Source: Flavobacteriaceae bacterium UBA3159
GTDB lineage: Bacteria; Bacteroidota; Bacteroidia; Flavobacteriales; Flavobacteriaceae
Length of the DNA: 7,346 nucleotides
Direction: 5' to 3'
NCBI GenBank assembly: GCA_002364535.1
Contig: DEYL01000023.1
Coordinates: 1 to 7,346, forward strand
The notes under the pieces are model-generated. The model did not search any database. It worked only from the letters and a program-made list of their open reading frames with translations, and had not been told where the DNA came from. The position numbers and the translations under genes are program-made. Below are positions 1-5,802 of the stretch, piece after piece; positions within the stretch are counted from its first letter, which is position 1; the number at the start of each line of letters is the position of its first letter.

Positions 1-2
1 TT

Positions 3-968
3 TTTGACCTATCCATGGAAAACATCGTTCTTCACGATTGGAGCAAAGCCTATATCTACCCCATCACGATTTTTTGCATCATGAGTTCCATGTCTCTGGC
101 CCAGCTCAAAATCGTGGGACTTAAACCCCTTTTGCTCTTTTTTATCGGTTCTTTTACCATTGCGATCATCCCCGCTCTATTGTTTATGCTCTACTTTATG
201 GGGAGCGAGCAAATGGTGGATTTGTGGAAAGGCATCATTCCCATAGTGGGGAGCTGGATTGGCGGTAGCTCCAGTATGTTGGTTCTCAAAGAATATGTCT
301 CTGTTCGAGAAGACCTTTTTCTTTCGGTATTGCTTTTGGATAATATGATCCAGAACATCGTCATGATCTTCCTCTTTCAGATCATAAGAAAAACAGACCA
401 CTTTAACCAAAAATTCAAGGTCACTCAATCCATCGCAATTTCAGAAGATACCATAGACGCATCAGCTGCGCAAAAAAATCCTTATTTGTCTGTATTGATC
501 GCCGTATTGGTCACTGCGGGGGTGGTGACAATGAACTTTAGTTTTATCACCAATGTGATCATACTCTCCATTTTGGGACTACTAGTCGGCAACCTTTTAA
601 AATTTTGGTCTTTTGGCGTCAACCTTAAAATAGGATCTGTGGGGATCATAGTCATCATGTCCATCTTGGGGCTTAAACTCAAGTTTAACGACTTTGAACT
701 GCCGGTGATTTTGATCCTGTTTATGATCAATTGGATGATCATCAATCTTTTGGTGATCGCCTATTTCAACTTCAAGCTAAAAATATCCATGGCTTGGGGG
801 CCCATTGCCATGATGGCGAATATCGGTGGGATCTCTACTTCTCCAGCGTTGGCCTCGGCCTATAACGAAAAACTCATGCCCCATGCGGTGGTTTTGGCCA
901 TTGTGAGTATGGCCACTGGAACTTTTTGGGGATTCCTTACCACCTTTTTGATCGAATTACAACTCTAG
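3..968 (+). CDS. DUF819 family integral membrane protein (5' end outside window)
   Basis: Predicted polytopic inner-membrane protein of the DUF819 (COG5505, YjcL-like) family, whose transport substrate is unknown. The frame is open back to the window edge. The first ATG (position 15) falls where family members already have a membrane segment followed by an 'LPLLLF'-like stretch, so it is probably internal and roughly 70-80 N-terminal residues lie upstream. Numbering from that Met, family-like motifs are GSWIGGSSSMLVLKE (79-93) and MANIGGISTSPALASAYN (267-284). Many hydrophobic stretches are visible, around 11-29, 38-61, 101-123, 157-174, 178-195, 207-221, 229-251 and 290-313. The linker around 125-155 is hydrophilic. 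A small gene starts 3 nt after the TAG stop, which implies one transcript. The family call is from recognised motif pattern; function cannot be inferred further. Confidence 0.85.
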   Translation, partial: FDLSMENIVLHDWSKAYIYPITIFCIMSSMSLAQLKIVGLKPLLLFFIGSFTIAIIPALLFMLYFMGSEQMVDLWKGIIPIVGSWIGGSSSMLVLKEYVSVREDLFLSVLLLDNMIQNIVMIFLFQIIRKTDHFNQKFKVTQSIAISEDTIDASAAQKNPYLSVLIAVLVTAGVVTMNFSFITNVIILSILGLLVGNLLKFWSFGVNLKIGSVGIIVIMSILGLKLKFNDFELPVILILFMINWMIINLLVIAYFNFKLKISMAWGPIAMMANIGGISTSPALASAYNEKLMPHAVVLAIVSMATGTFWGFLTTFLIELQL

Positions 969-971
969 AAG

Positions 972-1214
972 ATGGACTGCAGCAGTAAAAAAAATCAATA
1001 CTATACTGAAGACGAAGCAGCCGAGGCCCTGATCCGTTCCCACATTCGGTTCAACAAGCCTGCCGTGAGCTATTACCTCTGTTCAGAATGTGCCCAATAT
1101 CACCTCACCTCACGTGGACCACAACATCCTTTGCTTAACCGTCCTGAAGTAGTAGGACGCATACACAAAGAACAGCAGTCACAAGATTGGTCTCAACGTT
1201 TGGGCAGAAAATAA
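972..1214 (+). CDS. Small conserved Cys/His (zinc-ribbon-like) hypothetical protein, 80 aa
   Basis: A basic 80-residue protein that I cannot name by function. It starts at an ATG 3 nt after the stop of the DUF819 gene, so the two are likely translationally coupled. Cys3, then Cys37-x2-Cys40 and His44 in 'YLCSECAQYHLTS', form a plausible zinc site. The pattern of an N-terminal Cys, a 'T-x-D/E-E-A' helix and a 'Y-x-C-x2-C-x2-(Y/W)-H-L-T-S' ending recurs in many short bacterial and phage-related proteins of unknown role; this comparison is from memory. Residues 48-80 are rich in Arg, Gln and Lys, which could suit nucleic-acid contact, but that is inference. No signal peptide or membrane segment is present, so it should be cytoplasmic. 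Its end lies 23 nt from the end of the convergent zinc-finger gene. Confidence 0.72.
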   Translation: MDCSSKKNQYYTEDEAAEALIRSHIRFNKPAVSYYLCSECAQYHLTSRGPQHPLLNRPEVVGRIHKEQQSQDWSQRLGRK

Positions 1215-1237
1215 AAGTGAGGTGCCTAAGAACAGAA

Positions 1238-1375
1238 CTACTCTTTGGGTTGGGCATCTCCCCGTTTGATCTTTTTGAAGTATTCATCCAAATGCGTTTC
1301 CCAATGCATACGGTAATCGAAACCCGTTTCGAATTCCTGATCGCATTGACTGCATTTGATGATTTTTTTTCCCAT
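1238..1375 (-). CDS. 45-aa single classical C2H2 zinc-finger protein
   Basis: Reading the minus strand from the ATG at 1375 to the TAG at 1238 gives a 45-residue protein. It contains a complete classical C2H2 finger: Cys8-x2-Cys11-x12-His24-x3-His28. The structural hydrophobic positions of the finger consensus are also filled (Ile6, Phe15 and Tyr21). A short charged tail (KKIKRGDAQPKE) follows the finger. This combination is very unlikely by chance, so I take it as a real small gene; the overlapping plus-strand frame is its shadow. It is convergent with the 80-residue Cys/His gene. Upstream on its own strand, TAAGTTTC at 1404-1397 matches the Bacteroidota -7 element TAnnTTTG at five of six fixed bases, but no clear -33 TTG is visible. 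Role could be nucleic-acid or protein binding; nothing in the sequence decides this. Confidence 0.75.
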   Translation of the reverse strand: MGKKIIKCSQCDQEFETGFDYRMHWETHLDEYFKKIKRGDAQPKE

Positions 1376-1643
1376 AATTCAAAGCGCTAAATTAATGAAA
1401 CTTAATCTAACAGCTTTATAGCCTAAAACTTCACCCATTCGATTTTTAAAAAATCGCCTAAAAAACATCAAAAAAGCCAAAAAATCACCTAAATTGATAC
1501 AAAAAGGGACATATTTTATCAAAAAAACGTCTTTTTAAAAAAAATTGATTTTTTTATTAGTCAGAGCTTATTAAGGAAAAAGAGTAGATATTTTCCCACT
1601 CTTCATTAATATTTTACCTTTAAAACACAACAAAACACTACAG
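1376..1643. other. A/T-rich divergent intergenic region
   Basis: These 268 bp lie between the start of the minus-strand zinc-finger gene and the start of the plus-strand HAD gene, so they should contain both promoters. No coding frame is convincing. Visible structure: GCCTAAAA at 1421-1428 and again at 1456-1463, a perfect 8-bp inverted repeat at 1440-1456 (CGATTTTT-A-AAAAATCG), a 15-bp near-direct repeat (listed separately) and many A or T runs. TACCTTTA at 1615-1622 resembles the Bacteroidota -7 element (one mismatch), 21 nt before the HAD ATG, but a matching -33 TTG is not evident, so I do not call a promoter. Confidence 0.6.
1448..1493. repeat. 15-bp near-perfect direct repeat, 31 bp apart
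   Basis: AAAAAATCGCCTAAA at 1448-1462 recurs as AAAAAATCACCTAAA at 1479-1493, with one mismatch. The start-to-start distance is 31 bp, about three helical turns. A shorter related element, GCCTAAAA, lies at 1421-1428. The copies sit between two divergent genes, as an operator pair would. The low complexity of the A runs weakens the case. Confidence 0.4.
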
Positions 1644-2420
1644 ATGATCAAAGCTTTTTTGTTTGACCTGGATGGGGTATTTTATGTGGACGACCAATTG
1701 CTTCCCGGTGCCAATGATACCCTGGAATGGTTACAAGAAAATCAAATCCCCTATCGCTTTATCACCAACAATACCACCTTACCTAGAAAGCAACTCACCA
1801 AAAAACTCAACTGTTTGGGGCTTAAGGTGCGTGAAGACCAACTGGTCAGTGCCAACTATGCCGGAGTTTTATATTTAAAAAAACAAGGATTTAAAAGCTG
1901 TCGTTTGGTTCTCAAAGAAGCCGCAAAAGCCGACTATGGGGACTTTGATACCACTACCGATGTCCCCGAGGCCATAGTGGTGGGCGATATAGGCCAAACA
2001 TGGGATTACCCCTTGCTCAACGGACTGATGAACCAGCTTTTGGAAGGTGCACAGTTGGTCGCGCTTCACAAAGGGAGATACTTCCAAAGCAAAAACGGAC
2101 TGACGCTCGACAGCGGGGCTTTCGTTGCGGCATTGGAACACGCTGCCGAAACCCAAGCCCTGGTCGTGGGCAAGCCCGAAGCGGCCTTCTTTGAACTGGC
2201 TACACAAGGATTGGAGGGCCAAGCTCACCAAATTGCCATGGTAGGCGATGACCTGATCAACGATATTGGAGGAGCACAAAAAATGAAATACCAAACCTTT
2301 TTGGCCAAAACCGGAAAATTCAGACCCGCCCACTATCAAAAATCCGAAACCCGCCCCGATCATCTGATCGAAAACATAGGAAAACTAAAAGAATACATAT
2401 TAAGCAAAGATTTAATCTGA
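1644..2420 (+). CDS. HAD-superfamily subclass IIA phosphatase, LHPP-like
   Basis: Cytoplasmic HAD hydrolase with the NagD-type C2 cap, closest in pattern to LHPP (phospholysine/phosphohistidine inorganic pyrophosphate phosphatase). Motif I is D8-L-D10-G-V, supplying the nucleophile and the acid/base Asp. Motif II is T41-N-N-T, following the beta strand 'YRFI'. The motif III Lys is K177 in VVGKP, and motif IV is G201-D-D-x3-D207 followed by GGA. LHPP-like segments are KGRYFQ (143-148), LTLDSGAFVAALEHA (153-167) and TGKFRPAH (223-230). The cap occupies about 70-170. The length of 258 residues fits the family. The ATG at 1644 places the motif I strand directly at the N-terminus. The lipoprotein gene begins 13 nt downstream, so the two are likely co-transcribed. 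Known substrates of the subclass vary (phosphorylated small molecules, phospho-amino acids, pyrophosphate), so the substrate here is open. Confidence 0.88.
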   Translation: MIKAFLFDLDGVFYVDDQLLPGANDTLEWLQENQIPYRFITNNTTLPRKQLTKKLNCLGLKVREDQLVSANYAGVLYLKKQGFKSCRLVLKEAAKADYGDFDTTTDVPEAIVVGDIGQTWDYPLLNGLMNQLLEGAQLVALHKGRYFQSKNGLTLDSGAFVAALEHAAETQALVVGKPEAAFFELATQGLEGQAHQIAMVGDDLINDIGGAQKMKYQTFLAKTGKFRPAHYQKSETRPDHLIENIGKLKEYILSKDLI

Positions 2421-2433
2421 TAACATCAAATCT

Positions 2434-4053
2434 ATGAAATACAAATATTTAATAATTTTTATATTGACAGTTTCAATCGGTTGTAAAACACCACAAGCGT
2501 TGGACACTGCTTTGGTCAACAAGGCAATCGACAATGCCGAATTGTCCCATGAAAGTTTTCAGCGGAGCCTGGACTTTACCCGTGCCTGGTTGCAAAAAAC
2601 CGATCCCGAAAGCGGTTTGATCCCCTCCAACCTCAATAACAGAATAGACCTGTGGGATCCCGCCAATGCTGCGGCCGACAATTATCCTTTTATGGTACTC
2701 ACCGCCTATTTGTTGGATACCGACCTCCTGAACGGTACCCTTTTGGACATACTGCATCAGGAAAAAACACTCACTTCCCGTGTCGGTGTTCTCCCCGATG
2801 TATACTCCTTTTCCAAAAACGATTTTAACGAATACCCCCTCAACCTCGGCCATGTTATCTTTGGCGCTTCCGAATACATCAAAGACGGACTCATCCCCCT
2901 CAACGAATTGATGGGACCCTCCCCCTGGCAAGACCGCATGATGGAAATGCTCGACGAACTCTTTCGCCATACCGATGATTTTACCGAGCTGGAAAAGTAT
3001 TTTAAACGCGCCTCTCCCGTGGAAGAGATCTATGGCGAAATGTTGCAGATTCTCAGCCGTGTCTATTGGATGACCGGCAAGGAAAAATATTTAAACTGGG
3101 CCATCAAAATAGCAGATCATTATTTGTTGGAAATGGATTTTTCTCAAACCGATTACCTCAGACTCAGGGATCACGGCTGTGAGATCATCGGCGGGTTGAG
3201 TGAACTCTTCCTCACTTTGCACCGACTTGAGCATCCCAAGGTCGAGGACTACCGACCCCCCTTCTACCGGCTTTTGGACCGCATACTCGTCTTTGGAAGA
3301 AATACCGATGGACTTTTTTACAATGCAATCAACCTGAAAACCCAAACCCCGGTCGACGACCGTATTGCAGACAACTGGGGTTATATCCTCAACGCCTATT
3401 ACACCACCTGGATGGTCGACCAAAAAGTGGAATACATCCAGGCTGTTCGCAAACCCTTTAAAGCCCTCAACCTCAATTATCGGAACTACAACTGGGAACC
3501 CGGCGCCCAACGCGGCCCTTTGGGAAGTCACGACGGCTATGCCGATGCCATAGAAAGCGGCATTAATTTATTGAACCGTGAAAACGATCCCGACCTCCGA
3601 ACTTGGATCGACAGTGAGATCAAAGTCATGTTCGGTATGCAACAGCCCGATGGCATTGTTGAGGGCTGGCACGGTGACGGGAACTTTGCCCGAACAGCAC
3701 TCATGTATGGACTCTGGAAAACCCAGGGGGCACGACTGTCACCCTGGAAACCCTCCCTGCGACTGGGAGCAGTAGCCTCCGAAAAAGAAACCTATTTTGT
3801 CCTTACCACGCAAACCGATTGGGAAGGAAAACTCATCTTTGACCCCATACGCCACAAAGCCATCCTCAATCTTCCGGTGGACTATCCCCGGATCAATCAA
3901 TTCCCGGAGTGGTTTACCGCAGACCCTCAGGCCAACTATCGCATCACGGCCTCCGACCCAAAACTATCGGACACCTACAACGGAGTATCATTGTTGGAAG
4001 GAATACCTATTAAACTCCGGTCAGGGGAGCGTTTGATCATCACAATTCAATAA
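2434..4053 (+). CDS. Predicted lipoprotein of unrecognised family, alpha-toroid-like
   Basis: A 539-residue exported protein I cannot assign. The N-terminus has Lys2/Lys4, a hydrophobic core (6-15) and Cys17 in 'VSIGC', a slightly atypical lipobox, so it is probably lipid-anchored. No acidic surface-export run follows the Cys. The body (about 40-435) reads as helical pairs with recurrent aromatic and Gly-rich turns. Examples are WLQKTDPESGLIPSNL (52-67), YWMTGKEKYLNWAIKIADHY (211-230), DHGCEIIGGLSELF (246-259), DNWGYILNAYY (313-323), SHDGYADAIESGINLLNRE (365-383) and GWHGDGNFART (411-421). This style is typical of (alpha/alpha) toroid glycosidases and polysaccharide lyases. Residues from about 440 (TYFVLTTQTDWEGKLIFD) look like a small beta-rich C-terminal domain. 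Candidate catalytic residues (Asp246, His247, Glu250, Asp367, Asp371, His413, Asp415) are inference. It lies 13 nt after the HAD gene and upstream of a DUF1080 lipoprotein, which favours a carbohydrate role. Confidence 0.8.
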   Translation: MKYKYLIIFILTVSIGCKTPQALDTALVNKAIDNAELSHESFQRSLDFTRAWLQKTDPESGLIPSNLNNRIDLWDPANAAADNYPFMVLTAYLLDTDLLNGTLLDILHQEKTLTSRVGVLPDVYSFSKNDFNEYPLNLGHVIFGASEYIKDGLIPLNELMGPSPWQDRMMEMLDELFRHTDDFTELEKYFKRASPVEEIYGEMLQILSRVYWMTGKEKYLNWAIKIADHYLLEMDFSQTDYLRLRDHGCEIIGGLSELFLTLHRLEHPKVEDYRPPFYRLLDRILVFGRNTDGLFYNAINLKTQTPVDDRIADNWGYILNAYYTTWMVDQKVEYIQAVRKPFKALNLNYRNYNWEPGAQRGPLGSHDGYADAIESGINLLNRENDPDLRTWIDSEIKVMFGMQQPDGIVEGWHGDGNFARTALMYGLWKTQGARLSPWKPSLRLGAVASEKETYFVLTTQTDWEGKLIFDPIRHKAILNLPVDYPRINQFPEWFTADPQANYRITASDPKLSDTYNGVSLLEGIPIKLRSGERLIITIQ

Positions 4054-4080
4054 AAAAACCCCGCTTATGGAAAAGCGGGG
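4052..4080. terminator. Strong GC hairpin after the lipoprotein gene; U-tract on the minus strand
   Basis: A perfect 8-bp stem, CCCCGCTT (4059-4066) with AAGCGGGG (4073-4080) and a 6-nt loop, begins 5 nt after the stop codon at 4051-4053. On the plus strand the stem is followed by ACTAACAAAAAC, with no U-run. A seven-base A-run (4052-4058) precedes it, giving a run of seven T's after the stem when read on the minus strand. It may end the plus-strand message inefficiently or stabilise its 3' end, and it would act as a canonical intrinsic terminator only for minus-strand transcription. Confidence 0.6.
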
Positions 4081-4358
4081 ACTAACAAAAACAAATAATT
4101 AATTTCCTTAGAGGAAACCTTACAAACAAAATTACCAATTGGCAACATTTGTCAAAAAGAAATTCAAAACCGAAGTTTTCTTTTTGAGATTCCTAAAAAA
4201 AAAGACCGATTCTTTTTGAAGAGCCCACATAAATGGAAGTATATATTGAATAATTGATAAAATTTACAGGAACCGATCTTGTAAGAAAATTCTTTTTTCT
4301 CCGCTTCAATGAACCTCATTTAGAACAATTCATTAATTTGTATGCAAATGAATTGAAG
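4081..4358. other. Leader/intergenic region upstream of the DUF1080 gene
   Basis: This is 278 bp of A/T-rich DNA with no convincing gene. Contents: a 6-bp hairpin TTTCCT-TAG-AGGAAA (4103-4117), the 8-bp palindrome CCAATTGG (4135-4142), a perfect 11-bp inverted repeat with an extra copy (listed separately), and the element ACCGA(A/T) at 4169, 4205 and 4272. TTAATTTG at 4333-4340 matches the Bacteroidota -7 element TAnnTTTG with one mismatch and lies 18 nt before the chosen ATG, but no clear -33 TTG precedes it. The frame is open upstream of the ATG at 4359 back to a TTG at 4254, but those residues do not look like a signal peptide. Confidence 0.5.
4152..4219. repeat. TTCTTTTTGA repeated three times, once inverted
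   Basis: TCAAAAAGAAA (4152-4162) and TTTCTTTTTGA (4177-4187) are perfect 11-bp inverted arms around a 14-nt loop. A further direct copy, TTCTTTTTGA, lies at 4210-4219, 32 bp after its twin. In RNA the first arm could pair with either downstream copy, giving two mutually exclusive hairpins 140-200 nt before the DUF1080 start. The stem is A/T-rich and only modestly stable, so a DNA operator is an equally good reading. Confidence 0.45.
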
Positions 4359-5255
4359 ATGATACGCCACACTTTTTTTATTTTACTGATGGTGGGATTG
4401 TTTTCCTGTCAGGCTCCTGATACTTCCGAAAAAGAAGAATGGATCACTCTTTTTAACGGTACCGATCTGTCCGACTGGACCATCAAGTTTGCCAATCAGG
4501 ACCTCGATGTCAACCACCGCAATACCTTTAGGATAAAAGATAGTATGATCCGCATTGCCTATGACCAATACGACACTTTTGAGGACGCCTATGCCCATAT
4601 GTATTACAAAAAGCCTTACTCCTATTACAAACTGCGATTCGACTATAGGTTTACGGGTGAGCAAGTCCCGGGCGGTGAGGACTGGAATGTCCGCAACAGC
4701 GGCATTATGTTACACTCCCAATCGGTCGAAAGCAATGACTACGGACAGTATTTTCCCGTTTCCATCGAAATACAATTACTCGGTGGACTGGGAGCAGGGG
4801 AACGCCCCACCGGAAACGTATGTACCCCTGGAACCGCCCTAGTCATGGAAGGCAAAGTCGATTACCGACACTGCATTTCCTCCAATTCCAAAACCTATCA
4901 CGGTGACCGCTGGGTCAGTGCCGAGGTGGTAGTATTGGGAGGGGAAAGCATCACCCACCTGATCGAAAACGATACGGTTTTAAAATACCAAAATCCCCAG
5001 ATCGGTGGAGGTTTTACCAACCCCAAAATGGGTGAGAAAGACTGGACCTCCCGTGGGGTGGTCAAAAGCAAAGACCACTGGATCGCCAAAGAAGGGGAAC
5101 TCCTTACCCAAGGCTATATCTCCTTACAAGCCGAAAGCCACCCCATCGATTTTAAGAACATTCGTCTGCTTGACCTTTGCGGTTGTAAAGACTTCAAAGC
5201 AAAAAATTATAAATCTTATTTTGTCAAAGCCGATAATTCCCTTTGTATATATTGA
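4359..5255 (+). CDS. DUF1080 (3-keto-disaccharide hydrolase family) lipoprotein
   Basis: A 298-residue exported protein of the DUF1080/PF06439 family, a beta-sandwich fold. Characterised members act on 3-keto-glycosides, in pathways where an oxidoreductase first oxidises the sugar at C3. I chose the ATG at 4359 because it gives a clean lipoprotein signal: Arg3/His4, a hydrophobic core, and the lipobox L14-F-S-C17. Starting at the TTG at 4254 would bury the signal behind 35 residues. The domain opens with WITLFNGTDLSDW (28-40) and closes with GYISLQAESHPIDFKNIRL (252-270). Other family-like pieces are NSGIMLHSQ (113-121), SIEIQLLGG (135-143) and DHWIAKEGE (239-247). After the domain comes a Cys-rich tail, Cys274 and Cys276-x-Asp-x2-Ala-x-Asn-Tyr284 ... 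Asp292-x-Ser-x-Cys296-x-Tyr298, matching a motif common in Bacteroidota extracellular proteins. No oxidoreductase partner is in the window. Confidence 0.9.
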   Translation: MIRHTFFILLMVGLFSCQAPDTSEKEEWITLFNGTDLSDWTIKFANQDLDVNHRNTFRIKDSMIRIAYDQYDTFEDAYAHMYYKKPYSYYKLRFDYRFTGEQVPGGEDWNVRNSGIMLHSQSVESNDYGQYFPVSIEIQLLGGLGAGERPTGNVCTPGTALVMEGKVDYRHCISSNSKTYHGDRWVSAEVVVLGGESITHLIENDTVLKYQNPQIGGGFTNPKMGEKDWTSRGVVKSKDHWIAKEGELLTQGYISLQAESHPIDFKNIRLLDLCGCKDFKAKNYKSYFVKADNSLCIY

Positions 5256-5296
5256 TATTCCTTTTAGTCACAGTATTTATATGTTCACCTCTCAAT

Positions 5297-5316
5297 AACC
5301 TCCAAATAGGTTTTTT
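5297..5316 (+). terminator. Possible weak intrinsic terminator after the DUF1080 gene
   Basis: AACCT (5297-5301), a 6-nt loop CCAAAT and AGGTT (5308-5312) form a 5-bp stem that runs into TTTT (5313-5316), about 40 nt after the DUF1080 stop. The stem is short, so this is tentative. Confidence 0.35.
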
Positions 5317-5802
5317 AGCCATGTCCTACATATTATTTTATCATATTTTTATTTGGAGTTTAGTATCTAAACCAGGACATCGATATATTTTCCCAACTTA
5401 AAAGTATTGGCTTGTCAAAAAATGGTTTTGATCGTTGACAGTAAGAGGGGTGTTCAAAAAAAGTAAGAAACCATTGATATTGAAGGCAACGTTTAATGGA
5501 TCGGTTCCCATAATTGAACCTCTGGTACCGGTCCCTATTTAGAATTTGTTGTAGATAAACTTATAGTCCCTTTCCATTCAGAACGATTTTGCACTTTTGG
5601 CAACACTCGGCTACCATCCCGTTAATGTTTTCTATCAAACAAAGGGATGTACAAATCGTATTTATTCCTAAAAATGAGGGTTAGGAAAGCGATCTCTTTT
5701 TTCACCTCTGAAAATTTAAAATAGGAATTTTTTTCCATCAAAAGTTACATTTCAAGGTTAAAAATTCTCTCAGTACAATTGCTTTCCAGCAAGGCCCTTT
5801 TC
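5317..5802. other. Gene-free convergent intergenic region
   Basis: 486 bp lie here between the convergent DUF1080 and DUF3500 genes. Translating all frames by eye gives no convincing gene. The longest stretch is a 66-codon open frame on the minus strand (5360-5560), without a usable start and rich in Cys, Trp and Arg, which reads like noise. Visible structure includes a hairpin GTTTAG-TAT-CTAAAC (5358-5372), a pair of interleaved inverted repeats (5300-5380) and GGTTC/GAACC arms around 5504-5519. No clear terminator for the minus-strand DUF3500 gene is seen. Confidence 0.5.

Noticed and set aside
1187..1390. 67-codon plus-strand frame starting with TTG
   Set aside because: It is antisense to the minus-strand C2H2 gene, overlaps the end of the 80-residue gene, and has no recognisable pattern.
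1431..1560. Possible CRISPR-like or satellite repeat in the A-rich stretch
   Set aside because: Only two imperfect 15-bp copies are present, with no regular repeat-spacer pattern.
1875..2363. 162-codon minus-strand frame inside the HAD gene
   Set aside because: It lies entirely opposite a well-supported HAD phosphatase and its composition is that of a shadow translation.
2473..2970. 165-codon minus-strand frame
   Set aside because: It is opposite the 539-residue lipoprotein gene, with no motif or signal of its own.
3091..3531. 146-codon minus-strand frame
   Set aside because: This is again a shadow of the lipoprotein gene; codon positions follow the plus-strand frame.
4254..4358. Upstream TTG start extending the DUF1080 protein by 35 residues
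   Set aside because: It would place the lipoprotein signal peptide internally; the ATG at 4359 gives a normal signal.
5398..5511. 37-codon minus-strand frame with ATG
   Set aside because: It is short, has no recognisable motif, and other frames in the region are equally open.
5360..5680. Minus-strand frame with one internal stop, considered as a decayed transposase or other pseudogene
   Set aside because: It has no recognisable family motif or start, and unusually high Cys/Trp/Arg. A 66-codon gap between stops is expected by chance in a region of this size.
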